A DNA stretch of 64,000 bases from Flavobacterium anseongense (GCF_021608185.1 NZ_JAKIHN010000009.1:1-64000); one strand, 5' to 3'. Positions 9,601 to 18,043 are shown, numbered from the stretch's first letter. Program-made: numbers and translations. Notes: generated from the letters alone by a model not told the origin.

Positions 9601-10510
9601 CATCAAAAGTAGTTATGTTTACAGTTGGGCTACCGGAAGGTTGTGTCATATCGGTAATTCGCTTTCCTGTATCGCCTTGCGCTGTTACATAATAATAAGA
9701 CTTGTCAGCATAGATGTTTAGGTTGCTCTTGTAATCGTCATTCCAGTTATCCAAACCTTCAGCATAAAAAAGGATGAAATCGCCGTTGTCAAAAACACCA
9801 TCGGTTTCGCCAATAAACTGAATGGCATTTTCGGTTAAATCCATAGGATACTCAACAGAATTCAGTAACGGCAACATTCTTCCGCCATTGCCATAAATTT
9901 TTATTTTTCTTGGATCTACATTCGTGTTAAGCCCTAAACTTTGAAGAAAACTTTTAGTGATTTTGTACACACCTGATTTTTGAACATAAAACCGATACCA
10001 ATTGCCCGAACTTAAAACGGAGTTCTCAATAGCAGTAACGTTGTTAACGGTATTTGGTGTCCTTGAGGCATTTTGTTGAATAGTATAGCTGAAAGAGATT
10101 AGTTTTTTAAAAGAGCTTCCTTCTTTAACTATTGGCGTAAGCTTGATTTTCCCATAATATTTTTCTCTTGCATTATAGCTTTTAAACGATGATTTAAAAA
10201 CAGAAGGAATATTTTTCACAGCAATATCGCCAAGTTGGCTTTCCGGAATAGTTTCAAAAACAAGATTAGTTATTTGAATGGCATTTTCATTAACCTTGCT
10301 ATTAAGTTGTATGGTTAAAGAATAGGATATGGTTTTAGAATAAACATCAAACTCATAATTTTGAGTGTTAAACTGAGGTGCCATATATGAAAAACTGCCA
10401 TATGACAATTCTTTTTTGTCTGTCCAATTTAATGAAACGTCTCCTTGTTCTTGAGCCATTGCTAAGAAGGTGCTCAAAAATAGTAAGCAAATAGTAATGT
10501 TCCTTTTCAT
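6644..10510 (-). CDS. porU: Type IX secretion system sortase PorU
   Basis: About 1288 residues from ATG 10510. That start gives a signal peptide (MKRNITICLLFLSTFLAMAQ) and replaces a non-ATG extension. PorU is the surface cysteine peptidase of the gingipain (C25) family that removes the T9SS C-terminal signal and attaches cargo to lipopolysaccharide. The catalytic His is in YLGHGGEDG (residue about 799, codon 8114-8116). The Cys is in TITCDFSRFD (about 833, codon 8012-8014). The C-terminal 90 residues (YPNPF...GKGVYVYKLTVKS) form the usual CTD-like domain. It is divergent from gldJ and followed by porV. Confidence 0.96.
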   Translation of the reverse strand: MKRNITICLLFLSTFLAMAQEQGDVSLNWTDKKELSYGSFSYMAPQFNTQNYEFDVYSKTISYSLTIQLNSKVNENAIQITNLVFETIPESQLGDIAVKNIPSVFKSSFKSYNAREKYYGKIKLTPIVKEGSSFKKLISFSYTIQQNASRTPNTVNNVTAIENSVLSSGNWYRFYVQKSGVYKITKSFLQSLGLNTNVDPRKIKIYGNGGRMLPLLNSVEYPMDLTENAIQFIGETDGVFDNGDFILFYAEGLDNWNDDYKSNLNIYADKSYYYVTAQGDTGKRITDMTQPSGSPTVNITTFDDYQFHEVDDVNVEKLGRIWFGESFSVDSEQEFKFKFPNIVSSSPIEIKAHVAGVTTTINNFKIEANTQVVGNILLDPGSSSDALVIERNLNATATVSSEDVNIKVTYDNGGVPSSKGYLDYINIKAKRNLQAFGKQFRFQFDQASASLPTIIGEYQLSNASSISQIWDITDRFNVTKTENATSSTFSFKSNLGEVRKYIAIDNSDYYSPLKDSKSKVDIQNLKGTIFNDAQGQWQKIDYLIITPKFLNAQAEKLAAFHRSYSNLNVKVVNLETIYPEFSSGKQDIGAIRNFVKYVYFNAPVGERVKYLNIFGDASYDFKDRIANNTNIVPIYQALNSYSESQFSFASDDFFAMMNDDEGRLDYGNTSFDGGTSISFDLGGIDIAVGRMIVSTTQQADEMVNKVIEYHDLKSYGSWRTNYVAIADDSDKISDASLQYKQNNLTDIIVAEKPFINFKKILLDSYEQQTSAGGKRYPKAREEIFAAFEKGALVFNYLGHGGEDGLSGERIWEKSDGQNLSNRYKYPLFITITCDFSRFDNPYRPTAGEYTYWNPRGGAISMITTVRSIDQGNAEVFNDKLSEYLFSYDSDEYTSIAEALRLAKNFNSTTASNVVFYLGDPALMLAIPKPRVVLTKVNDMPVSGPIDDFQSLAFVKLAGEVLDENNNLLQTYNGELSVNIFDKNVIRTTLNNDNNSPSIPFTTLGETIFRGNASVANGIFEFGFVVPRDIRVLVGNGRISFYSKRNQILLDKYGQNTDIKIGGINTSAVADNTGPTVKLYMNDETFVNGGITNESPFFLAILEDEHGINTASGIGHDIVGILDGDETKPYIMNDYYQTELDDYTKGRVYFPFRNLAPGLHTITFKAWDVYNNPITAEIQFVVVGDENIALEHVLNYPNPFVSYTEFWFSHNRPFEPLDVQVQVMTITGKIVWTKNQTVTTDGFLSREITWDGKDDFGDRIGKGVYVYKLTVKSTLSNKKAEKIEKLVIL

Positions 10511-10568
10511 AGTATACAGTAAACGTGTTTTTTTGAAAATTAGTATAAAAAACCAAAAAAAATATTTT

Positions 10569-10602
10569 TTTGAGACAAAATACAATAAAACTACTAATTT
10601 TG
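10569..10602 (+). promoter_or_regulatory. Promoter for gldJ
   Basis: TTTG (10569-10572), a 22-base gap and TAATTTTG (10595-10602) match the Bacteroidetes promoter consensus. The box lies in the porU/gldJ divergent region, about 108 bp upstream of the gldJ ATG, leaving a leader of about 100 bases. Confidence 0.6.
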
Positions 10603-10710
10603 CGTTATATATAAAATTCGTTTACAGGGAGCGAATTTAGTATTAATTAAAAAAAGTTGTTGCAATTTAATGGTAAATACTTATATTGCGCCTCGAAATT
10701 TATACCTACT

Positions 10711-12444
10711 ATGAATATGAAAGTAAACAAAATTATAGCAGTAAAATTATTACTATCATTAGTGATAATGGTTGGTTTTACTAGTTGTAGTAAAAAGGAC
10801 AGCAACAAAGGTGGTTCGAAAGCAACCGGTTGGAAAATCAACGATAAAAAAGGAGGTTTCCAATATGCTTCTAAATTTAAAAAGCAGGCAACGGGACCAG
10901 GTTTGGTTTTGGTTGAAGGAGGAACATTTACCATGGGTAAAGTTCAGGATGACGTAATGCATGATTGGAATAATACGCCAAATCAGCAACACGTTATGTC
11001 TTTTTATATGGACGAAACAGAGGTAACCAATATGATGTATATGGAATACTTAAGTTGGTTAAAAACAGTTTTTCCACCAGATCAGGAAAATTATAAAAAC
11101 ATCTACGAAGGTGCTTCTCCGGATACATTAGTATGGAGAAACAGACTTGGATATAACGAAACTATGACTGAAAACTATTTGAGACATCCAGCTTATGCTG
11201 AATATCCTGTAGTTGGTGTTAATTGGATTCAGGCTACTGAATTTGCTAAGTGGAGAACAGACCGTGTGAACGAAAATATTCTTGAGCAACAAAAGTATTT
11301 GAAAAAAGATTCAAAAGTTACTGACATGACTGCTGACAAAGTATTCAGCACTAATGCATATCTTGCTTCTCCTTCTACTGCTAAAGGTGGGGATGAAAAG
11401 CTTGTTTTGAAAAAAGGACAAGGTAGAGGAACTGCTCCAAAAGCAAGTGGTACTCCTGCTGCAGGTGCTAATAACACTGCCGGAAACAGTAAAAAGAATG
11501 TTTACGCGCAAAGAACTTCAGGTTTGATTTTGCCTGAATATAGATTGCCAACAGAAGCTGAGTGGGAATATGCTGCTGCTGCTGATGTAGGACAAAGAGA
11601 ATACAACCAATATAAAGGACAGAAAAAATACCCTTGGTCAGGAAGCTATACCCGTTCAGGGAAAAGACAAGTTAGAGGAGATCAATTGGCTAACTTCAAA
11701 CAAGGAAAAGGAGATTACGGTGGAATTGCAGGATGGTCTGATGATGGTGCTGATATTACCAATAAAGTTAAATCATACCCTCCAAATGACTTTGGATTAT
11801 ATGACATGGCAGGAAACGTAGCCGAATGGGTTGCTGATGTTTACAGACCTATAGTTGACGATGAAGCTAATGACTTCAATTACTACAGAGGTAACGTTTA
11901 CATGAAAGACAAAATTGGAGAAGATGGAAAAGTTGAATTAGTTACTCCTGAAACTCAAAAATTCGATACGCTTTCAAATGGTAAGATTGTATCAAGAAAC
12001 TTCCCGGGGCAAATTGCTCAAGTTCCGGTTGATGATAAAGAAACTTATTTGAGACAAAATTTTGATAAATCAAATAACATAAATTATCGTGATGGTGATA
12101 AACAATCTACGAGATATTTCAAATTTGGTGCTTCTGAAGAAGGTGACGAAAAAGGAAAATTAAGAGACGATCAAAGAATGTATGATTCTCCAAAACATAA
12201 TGTATCTACTGACAGTTTAGGGAATATGGTTAAAAAATATGACCGCTCTAACAAGCGTACTACTTTAGTTAATGATGATGTTAGAGTTTATAAAGGTGGT
12301 TCTTGGAGAGACAGAGCTTATTGGTTAGACCCGGCACAAAGAAGATATTATCCACAAGATATCGCGACAGACTACATCGGATTCAGATGTGCTATGTCGA
12401 GAGTTGGTGCCAAAGCCGACAAAAAGAAAAGAGCAAGAAACTAA
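10711..12444 (+). CDS. gldJ: Gliding motility lipoprotein GldJ
   Basis: About 578 residues from ATG 10711. This start yields a lipoprotein signal (LLLSLVIMVGFTSC). An upstream TTG was rejected because it adds an unrelated N-terminus. The body is a formylglycine-generating-enzyme/SUMF1-like domain: it starts at VEGGTFTMGK, includes YRLPTEAEWEYAAAAD and DMAGNVAEWVADVY, and ends at VYKGGSWRDRAYWLDPAQR and GFRCAMS. Large insertions split the domain. GldJ is a periplasmic-side lipoprotein required for gliding and T9SS function, forming a ring with other Gld proteins. Adjacency to porU and porV supports the identity. Confidence 0.95.
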   Translation: MNMKVNKIIAVKLLLSLVIMVGFTSCSKKDSNKGGSKATGWKINDKKGGFQYASKFKKQATGPGLVLVEGGTFTMGKVQDDVMHDWNNTPNQQHVMSFYMDETEVTNMMYMEYLSWLKTVFPPDQENYKNIYEGASPDTLVWRNRLGYNETMTENYLRHPAYAEYPVVGVNWIQATEFAKWRTDRVNENILEQQKYLKKDSKVTDMTADKVFSTNAYLASPSTAKGGDEKLVLKKGQGRGTAPKASGTPAAGANNTAGNSKKNVYAQRTSGLILPEYRLPTEAEWEYAAAADVGQREYNQYKGQKKYPWSGSYTRSGKRQVRGDQLANFKQGKGDYGGIAGWSDDGADITNKVKSYPPNDFGLYDMAGNVAEWVADVYRPIVDDEANDFNYYRGNVYMKDKIGEDGKVELVTPETQKFDTLSNGKIVSRNFPGQIAQVPVDDKETYLRQNFDKSNNINYRDGDKQSTRYFKFGASEEGDEKGKLRDDQRMYDSPKHNVSTDSLGNMVKKYDRSNKRTTLVNDDVRVYKGGSWRDRAYWLDPAQRRYYPQDIATDYIGFRCAMSRVGAKADKKKRARN

Positions 12445-12467
12445 TTTTTAGTTTTATGAATAATAAT

Positions 12468-12497
12468 AAAAAAGCCCTATTTTTAAGGGCTTTTTTA
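12468..12497 (+). terminator. Rho-independent terminator after gldJ
   Basis: AAAAAAGCCCT pairs with AGGGCTTTTTT around a short T-rich loop, 23 bp after the gldJ stop and just before murF. Confidence 0.85.
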
Positions 12498-12514
12498 TTT
12501 TAACAATTTTGCCA

Positions 12515-13804
12515 ATGACCATTCAGAATATCCATGATTTATTTTTAAAATGCAGTAAGGTTTCAATCGATACAAGAAAGATTGAAGCAAACTCTTTTTT
12601 TGTTGCTATTAAAGGCGAACGCTTTGATGCAAATACTTTTGCTAAAGAAGCATTAGAAAAAGGAGCAAGTTACGTTGTCATTGATAACGCTGATTATTAT
12701 ATTGATGAGAGAACTATTTTGGTAAATGATAGTTTGGAAACACTTCAGAAATTAGCAAGGTTTCACAGACAATTCCTTAATCTTCCCGTTATTGCTTTAA
12801 CAGGAAGTAACGGTAAGACAACAACAAAAGAATTAATCAATGTGGTCCTTTCTAAAAAATTCAATACAAAAGCAACTGTTGGAAATTTAAACAATCACAT
12901 TGGCGTTCCGTTAACCTTATTATCATTCACAGCCGAAACAAAAATCGGAATTGTAGAGATGGGTGCCAATCACCAAAAAGAAATTGAATTTCTATGCGAA
13001 ATTGCACAACCGGATTATGGTTATATTACCAATTTTGGTAAAGCACATCTCGAAGGTTTTGGTGGAGTGGAAGGCGTAATAAAAGGGAAAAGTGAAATGT
13101 ATGCTTATTTACAAGCAAATAACAAATCGGTTTTTGTAAATCTGGATGACAAAATTCAGAATGAGAAAACAGAGCATTTTAACAGAATTACTTTCAGCCA
13201 AAAAAATAAAAGCGTTAATGTATTTATTGATGGCGTTGAAGCTAATCCATTTGTTAAAATCAGAACATTAGGTGTCGAAATCAATTCCCATTTAATTGGG
13301 TTGTACAATGCTAATAATATAAATGCTGCAATCACTATCGGAAATCATTTTAATGTTGCTACAACTGATATAAAAGCTGCCATCGAAAGCTATATTCCCG
13401 AAAACAATCGGTCACAACTTTTGACAAAAGGGTCAAATGAAATTATATTAGATGCTTACAATGCGAATCCGAGTAGCATGATAGTAGCGTTGGAGAATTT
13501 CATTCAATTAGACAAGATAAATAAGTGTGTTATCATTGGAGATATGTATGAGCTTGGAGAAGAAAGCCTGGCTGAGCATAAGGCTATTGTCAATTTTTTG
13601 AATAAAAACAGCGATTTTGAATGCCATTTTGTTGGCAAAGATTTTTTTGCGAATAGTATTCAAAATCAGAACTTCCACTTTTATAATACATTCGAAGATT
13701 TTGCCAAATACCTATCATCATCAAAGTTGGAAGACAAAACAATTCTTATAAAAGGTTCCAGGGGAATGGCTTTAGAGCGGACTTTGGAGTATATTAATAA
13801 TTAA
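12515..13804 (+). CDS. murF: UDP-N-acetylmuramoyl-tripeptide--D-alanyl-D-alanine ligase
   Basis: About 429 residues from ATG 12515, preferred over TTG 12509. MurF adds D-Ala-D-Ala to the UDP-MurNAc-tripeptide in the cytoplasm, the last step of soluble peptidoglycan precursor synthesis. The N-terminal substrate domain is followed by the ATP loop ALTGSNGKTTTKELI, the Mur ligase centre (GIVEMGANHQKEIEFL) and the C-terminal domain with DAYNANPSSM. It stands alone, outside a dcw cluster, between two terminators. Confidence 0.95.
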   Translation: MTIQNIHDLFLKCSKVSIDTRKIEANSFFVAIKGERFDANTFAKEALEKGASYVVIDNADYYIDERTILVNDSLETLQKLARFHRQFLNLPVIALTGSNGKTTTKELINVVLSKKFNTKATVGNLNNHIGVPLTLLSFTAETKIGIVEMGANHQKEIEFLCEIAQPDYGYITNFGKAHLEGFGGVEGVIKGKSEMYAYLQANNKSVFVNLDDKIQNEKTEHFNRITFSQKNKSVNVFIDGVEANPFVKIRTLGVEINSHLIGLYNANNINAAITIGNHFNVATTDIKAAIESYIPENNRSQLLTKGSNEIILDAYNANPSSMIVALENFIQLDKINKCVIIGDMYELGEESLAEHKAIVNFLNKNSDFECHFVGKDFFANSIQNQNFHFYNTFEDFAKYLSSSKLEDKTILIKGSRGMALERTLEYINN

Positions 13805-13846
13805 GGATTAACTGTGTTGAGCCCATTTTGGAGAACACTGAACAAG

Positions 13847-13885
13847 AAAAACCTAAAAGGCTAGAAAGAGCCTTTTAGGTTTTTT
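13847..13885 (+). terminator. Rho-independent terminator after murF
   Basis: A long perfect hairpin: AAAACCTAAAAGGCT (13848-13862) pairs with AGCCTTTTAGGTTTT (13869-13883 region) around a short loop, followed by a T tract. The stem is about 15 bp. Confidence 0.88.
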
Positions 13886-13931
13886 TTATTCTCAAACCTT
13901 ACGAAAGTAAACTTTCTACGCTTTAGGAAAT

Positions 13932-13964
13932 AAAAAAAACCGAAACTTTTGTTTCGGTTTTTTT
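13932..13964 (-). terminator. Rho-independent terminator after tRNA-Val
   Basis: Arms AAAACCGAAAC and GTTTCGGTTTT with T or A tracts on both sides, immediately downstream of the tRNA on the minus strand. It could work in both directions. The rest of the 13805-14108 gap holds the murF terminator, a small palindrome (GAAAGT-AA-ACTTTC, 13903-13916), this terminator, the tRNA and its promoter. Confidence 0.85.
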
Positions 13965-13965
13965 G

Positions 13966-14040
13966 TGGGTAATGAGGGATTCGAACCCCCGACCCTCTCG
14001 GTGTAAACGAGATGCTCTGAACCAACTGAGCTAATCACCC
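13966..14040 (-). tRNA. tRNA-Val (anticodon TAC)
   Basis: Read on the minus strand, it folds into a complete 75-nt cloverleaf. The acceptor arms are GGGTGAT and ATTACCC with discriminator A. The D arm is GCTC/GAGC. The anticodon arm is TCTCG-TTTACAC-CGAGA, giving anticodon TAC. The T arm is GGGGG-TTCGAAT-CCCTC. CCA is not encoded. A strong promoter lies just upstream and a terminator just downstream, so it is a single-gene transcript. Confidence 0.97.
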
Positions 14041-14062
14041 GTGTTGCGCTTGATTGCGAGTG

Positions 14063-14093
14063 CAAATATAGACTACTTTTTTGATATTGCAAA
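14063..14093 (-). promoter_or_regulatory. Promoter for tRNA-Val
   Basis: On the minus strand TTTG (14093-14090), exactly 19 bases, then TATATTTG (14070-14063). It ends 22 bp before the tRNA 5' end. This is the closest match to the Bacteroidetes consensus in the window. Confidence 0.75.
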
Positions 14094-14108
14094 CATATTT
14101 GAAAAAAA

Positions 14109-15329
14109 TTATAAAATTTCTGCAACAACAAATGTACTTCCGCCAATATAAATAAAGTCATTTTCATTGGCATTTTTCCTGGCGGACTGATAAGCATTTG
14201 ATACTGAAATGTATCTTTCGCCGATAAGATTAAATCCCGCCGCTTTTTCTTTTAAAATAGCCTCGTCTAAACCTCTAAAATTATTTGGTCTGCAGAAATA
14301 ATAAATAGCATTCTTCGGAAACAAAGGCAAAATTTCATCTAAATTTTTGTCATTAACTAATCCCAAAACAATATGCAATTGGTCGTATTTTTCCTTTTGT
14401 AACTGATTGATGATTATTTTCAATCCGTGAGCATTGTGGGCAGTGTCACAAATAATCTTAGGTTTATCTCCAAGCAGCTGCCATCTGCCTTGTAAATTGG
14501 TGTTTTTAATAACATTCAAAAAGCCTTCTTTGATGTTGGATTCTGAAACGATGATTAGATTTTTATCTTGCAATACTTTTATAGTTTGCAAAACCGTTTT
14601 TTTATTCTGAATCTGATAATCGCCAAGTAATGCCGAAGGGTAAGTTTCTTGAATCAAATCGGAAGCAAAATAAATTTGGGATTCTGTTTCATTGGCTTTA
14701 GCCCAAAAAACAGGCTTTGTTTCTGCAACATATTCGCCAATAACTACAGGAATTTTTGGCTTAATGATTCCAGCTTTTTCAAAAGCAATAGCTTCAAGTG
14801 TATTGCCTAAAAATTGCGTGTGGTCTAATCCAATATTAGTAATAACCGAAACCAATGGTGTAACGATATTAGTTGAATCCAATCGTCCGCCCATTCCGAC
14901 TTCAATAATATTGATATCGGTTTTCTCTTTAATAAAATATTCGAATGCCAATCCAACACTCATCTCAAAAAAACTCAATTCATTGGCTTCGAAAAAAGTT
15001 TTGTTTTTGGTTATAAATTTGCAAACATAATCTTCAGAAATTGGTGTTCCGTTGATGGCGATTCGCTCTCGAAAATCTTTCAAATGTGGCGAAGTATACA
15101 AACCCACTTTATATCCTGCTTCCTGTAAAACCGAAGCCAATAAATGGGAAGTAGAACCTTTTCCGTTAGTTCCGGCTACGTGAATGCATTTCAACTGAAG
15201 CTCCGGATTTCCTAAATGTTTGGCTAACAAAACAGTATTGGTAATGTCTTTTCTATATGCCGTAGCACCTTGTGTTTGGTACATCGGCAATTTATTAAAC
15301 ATCCAATCCAGCGTTTCTTTGTAGTTCAT
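14109..15329 (-). CDS. folC: Bifunctional folylpolyglutamate/dihydrofolate synthase
   Basis: A 406-residue Mur-ligase-family enzyme that adds glutamate to dihydropteroate and folates. The ATP loop HVAGTNGKGSTSHLL is at about 48-62. The folate-family segment LYTSPHLKDFRERI follows, then the Mg-binding IIEVGMGGRLDSTN and the C-terminal CDTAHNAHG motif. Length is normal for the family (about 400-430). It is transcribed towards tRNA-Val and divergently from the exbB homologue. Confidence 0.94.
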   Translation of the reverse strand: MNYKETLDWMFNKLPMYQTQGATAYRKDITNTVLLAKHLGNPELQLKCIHVAGTNGKGSTSHLLASVLQEAGYKVGLYTSPHLKDFRERIAINGTPISEDYVCKFITKNKTFFEANELSFFEMSVGLAFEYFIKEKTDINIIEVGMGGRLDSTNIVTPLVSVITNIGLDHTQFLGNTLEAIAFEKAGIIKPKIPVVIGEYVAETKPVFWAKANETESQIYFASDLIQETYPSALLGDYQIQNKKTVLQTIKVLQDKNLIIVSESNIKEGFLNVIKNTNLQGRWQLLGDKPKIICDTAHNAHGLKIIINQLQKEKYDQLHIVLGLVNDKNLDEILPLFPKNAIYYFCRPNNFRGLDEAILKEKAAGFNLIGERYISVSNAYQSARKNANENDFIYIGGSTFVVAEIL

Positions 15330-15454
15330 AATTTTAGGAAAAAATTAGCGCGCAATATACTTTTATACACTTTTTTTCGTTTATATTGTGATGCGTATTT
15401 GAAAACACAAATTTGAAATTATTTTCAGAATTAATTGCCAAAAATTAGATAAAT

Positions 15455-16171
15455 ATGATAAGTACTTTTTTACAGTTACAAGCTGATACTTTAGCACAAG
15501 CACTTCCTGCAGTAGACCAAGCAAATGCAGCATTAACCAATGAAGTTTCGGTTTTGGAGTTCATTTTCAAAGGAGGTTTATTCCTAATTCCAATTGCAAT
15601 TTTGTTATTTTATACCATCTACCTCGTTTTTGAGCGCTATCTGTATATTCATAAAGCAGCCAAAATCGACAATCATTTGATGAAAGATATTCGCAATCAT
15701 TTGAATAACGCCAACATTGAAATGGCTGTTTCTTCTGCCGAAAGAAGCGGTAACGCTCAAGGAACAGTTATAAAAGAAGGTGTCCTAACGATAGGAAGAC
15801 ATATCGGAGAAATTGAAGGAAATATGGAACGTGCCGCCAATATCGAAATTGGTTATATGGAAAAGAAATTAGGCCAATTAGGTTTGATTGCCGGTATTGC
15901 ACCAACATTAGGATTTATCGGAACGATTTCGGGAGTTATTAAAATTTTCTACAGCATTTCGGTAACCGAAGATATTAGTATCGGAAATATTTCGGGCGGA
16001 TTGTATGAGAAAATGATTAGTAGCGGTGCCGGTTTGATAGTTGGTATTATCGCTTACAGCGCTTATCACTTATTCAATGGAAAAATTGATAATTTCTCAT
16101 TGGAGATTCAAAAACAAGTATTAGAATTTGTAAATATAATTCAACGACCAAATGGCCATAAAGCGAAATAA
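15455..16171 (+). CDS. exbB: MotA/TolQ/ExbB proton channel family protein
   Basis: A 238-residue inner-membrane protein with three predicted membrane segments, at about 35-58, 135-160 and 180-205. The typical ExbB/TolQ core is present: GLIAGIAPTLGFIGTISGVI, with a conserved Thr/Gly-rich helix, then GGLYEKMISSGAGLIVGIIAY. It should form the proton channel that energises a TonB-like partner across the periplasm. The downstream exbD homologue overlaps its end by 20 bp, a strong sign of translational coupling. Whether it serves TonB-dependent import or another task cannot be read from the sequence. Confidence 0.9.
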   Translation: MISTFLQLQADTLAQALPAVDQANAALTNEVSVLEFIFKGGLFLIPIAILLFYTIYLVFERYLYIHKAAKIDNHLMKDIRNHLNNANIEMAVSSAERSGNAQGTVIKEGVLTIGRHIGEIEGNMERAANIEIGYMEKKLGQLGLIAGIAPTLGFIGTISGVIKIFYSISVTEDISIGNISGGLYEKMISSGAGLIVGIIAYSAYHLFNGKIDNFSLEIQKQVLEFVNIIQRPNGHKAK

Positions 16172-16547
16172 ACGATTTCATGCAGAAGTCGCCACATCTT
16201 CTTTGAGCGACATTATGTTTTTCTTATTGCTGTTTTTCTTAATCATCTCGACCTTGGCAAATCCAAATGTTATCCGAATGACATTGCCAAAATCGAAAAC
16301 CAATGAAAAGACAAACAAGCAACTCATCACCTTATCGGTAACCGATGAAAAAAGATATTTCATTGACAAAGAAGAAGTGCTTTTGGAACAATTGGAAACC
16401 AGATTACTAGAGTTGATGGACCCTGAAAAGCAACAAACAGTAGTAATCAGAATTCCGGCGACATTGCAAGTACAGGATTTAGTTGATGTATTGCAAATAG
16501 GAGTGAAGAACAAACTCAAGTTTGTCATTGCAACAAGTCCAAAATAA
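16152..16547 (+). CDS. exbD: ExbD/TolR family biopolymer transporter
   Basis: A 131-residue single-pass protein. The basic N-terminus (MAIKRNKRFHAEVATSS) is followed by the ExbD/TolR signature LSDIMFFLLLFFLIISTL, in which the Asp is the proton-carrying residue, and then by a periplasmic domain. It overlaps exbB by 20 bp. Together with the ExbB homologue and possibly the TonB-like protein at 17165-18043, it should form an energy-transducing complex. Confidence 0.9.
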   Translation: MAIKRNKRFHAEVATSSLSDIMFFLLLFFLIISTLANPNVIRMTLPKSKTNEKTNKQLITLSVTDEKRYFIDKEEVLLEQLETRLLELMDPEKQQTVVIRIPATLQVQDLVDVLQIGVKNKLKFVIATSPK

Positions 16548-16573
16548 AATTTATAAAATTAAATAGTTAGTAC

Positions 16574-17110
16574 ATGAAACTGAAAACTTTATTGTTGATG
16601 GCATTTGTGACCACATCAACTTTTGCACAGGACACCGAATTTAAATTTTCAAAAGACGGATTGACCGATTTTATTGTAACCATTTATGAGGGTTCCGCTA
16701 AAGACACCTATAACAGAGCAACAGCATGGGTAAAAGATAATGCTAAGAAAAACTTTACTGTGATTTCATCTGTAGAAAATGAAAAGCTTGTTATTGAAGG
16801 CACTAAAGAGAATTTTCTATGCAGTAAAGCCGGAGGAACAACGGTTTGTACTACAGCTACGTTTACCATCGAAATAAATTTCAAAGAAGGGAAATATAAG
16901 TTTGCCGCTCTTGGCTTGACTGAAAAACCGAATAACTCAGCGAATACTACGGTTCATAATCTGGATGATTTTTCAGAGTATTACGATAAAGATGGTACGT
17001 TGAAAAAATATAAAGATGATGTGCCGGCAGCTTATGAATCACTTTTCAATGAGTTGAATAAAAGTCTGATTGTCTTTATGGATAAAAAGAAGAAAGCCGA
17101 AAACTGGTAA
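16574..17110 (+). CDS. Secreted protein resembling DUF4468
   Basis: A 178-residue protein with a clear signal peptide (MKLKTLLLMAFVTTSTFAQ). The section DTYNRATAWVKDNAKKNF, followed by alternating strands ending in GKYKFAALGLTE, resembles the DUF4468 domain (TBP-like fold) of Bacteroidetes exported proteins. Function is unknown. It begins 26 bp after exbD and shares its strand, so it may belong to the same transcript. Its single Cys pair (LCSKAGGTTVCTT) could form a disulfide. Confidence 0.7.
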   Translation: MKLKTLLLMAFVTTSTFAQDTEFKFSKDGLTDFIVTIYEGSAKDTYNRATAWVKDNAKKNFTVISSVENEKLVIEGTKENFLCSKAGGTTVCTTATFTIEINFKEGKYKFAALGLTEKPNNSANTTVHNLDDFSEYYDKDGTLKKYKDDVPAAYESLFNELNKSLIVFMDKKKKAENW

Positions 17111-17128
17111 TCTTTTATATATAGAAAT

Positions 17129-17161
17129 AAAAAATCCCATTCATTCGATGGGATTTTTTTA
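17129..17161. terminator. Bidirectional terminator
   Basis: AAATCCCAT (17132-17140) pairs with ATGGGATTT (17148-17156), with an A tract on the left and a T tract on the right. It lies between the convergent genes ending at 17110 and 17165 and can serve both. Confidence 0.85.
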
Positions 17162-17164
17162 TGT

Positions 17165-18043
17165 TTAGTTCAAACTGAAAGTATAAATTATCTTTCCAAC
17201 TTGCTTTTCAGGAGCACTGCTGTCAGGCTGCCATTTGGTATTCATTGCAGCTATTTTGGCTTGGTCAAGCAAACATTTAGCAGTATTGGTTGTTCCCTGA
17301 ACACCGGCTGTAACGCTAATGGTATTCCCGTTTCTATCAACTGAAACCTGAACGGCAACTCTTCCTTGTTCTTGACAAGTATAATCCGGTTGTGGTTTGC
17401 TTAGTGCTTTTCGGTTGCCTAATGCATAGCCCGAACCGCTTCCGTTTCCGCCACCACTTCCGCCACCACTTCCTGAACCGGTGCCCGAACCACTTCCTGT
17501 TCCGTTACCCGAACCGTTTCCGCCACCTGAACCTGTTCCGCTTCCGTTACCATAATAGCCACTGGAATTTAGATTTCCGTTAGCGCTTCCTTTGTTTCCG
17601 CTTTTGGAATCATTTCCATCGCCACCTTTATTACCAAGAATACTGGATAAAGCATCATCAGCACTTTTAGAAACTTTTGGTTTTACAACTGACGGTTTTA
17701 CATCTTTTTTTACAGGAACGGGAGTTTTTACATTCTCTTTTTTGGGTACAACAACATTGTCATCAGCATTATCATCCGAAATCACATCTTCGTCTGGAGT
17801 TGCTACAGCAGTAGCTTTGACCTGGTCTTTTACATTAATGACTTCACTTTTATAGTTATCGCCCATACCAAAATCGCTATCGCCAAAGTTCATCTCGATG
17901 CCACCACCGCCACCACCGCCCATGATTTTCATATCAGCCGGAGGCCAAAAACGCAATAGGAAAAGTAAAAGAATCAACAAAGCATACACTACAGTCGTAA
18001 TGGCTAACGATTTTTTGTCATCTTCTGTCAATTGAAAACTCAT
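17165..18043 (-). CDS. TonB-like energy transducer with Gly/Ser/Asn-rich linker
   Basis: A 292-residue protein. The cytoplasmic N-terminus and one membrane segment (TTVVYALLILLLFLLRFWPP, about 17-36) precede a GGGGGGG stretch and an acidic then Lys/Pro-rich spacer with PVPVKKDVKPSVVKPK. A low-complexity run made almost only of Gly, Ser, Asn and Thr follows at about 155-210. The C-terminal 80 residues (QEQGRVAVQVSVDRNGN...GKIIYTFSLN) look like a TonB/TolA C-terminal domain, with one Cys pair. It probably links the ExbB/ExbD motor to the outer membrane and converges on that pair. Confidence 0.82.
   Translation of the reverse strand: MSFQLTEDDKKSLAITTVVYALLILLLFLLRFWPPADMKIMGGGGGGGIEMNFGDSDFGMGDNYKSEVINVKDQVKATAVATPDEDVISDDNADDNVVVPKKENVKTPVPVKKDVKPSVVKPKVSKSADDALSSILGNKGGDGNDSKSGNKGSANGNLNSSGYYGNGSGTGSGGGNGSGNGTGSGSGTGSGSGGGSGGGNGSGSGYALGNRKALSKPQPDYTCQEQGRVAVQVSVDRNGNTISVTAGVQGTTNTAKCLLDQAKIAAMNTKWQPDSSAPEKQVGKIIYTFSLN

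Noticed and set aside
10511..10710. Small RNA gene in the porU-gldJ divergent region
   Set aside because: The 200 bases hold a promoter and an AT-rich leader; no stable hairpin or terminator supports a separate RNA.
10657..10710. N-terminal extension of GldJ from a TTG codon
   Set aside because: It would place 18 unrelated residues before a proper lipoprotein signal; ATG 10711 is the better start.
17392..17855. Arg/His/Phe-rich and Ser/Pro/Leu-rich plus-strand frames opposite the TonB-like gene
   Set aside because: They arise from the Gly/Ser-rich linker read backwards; no start signal or recognisable protein.
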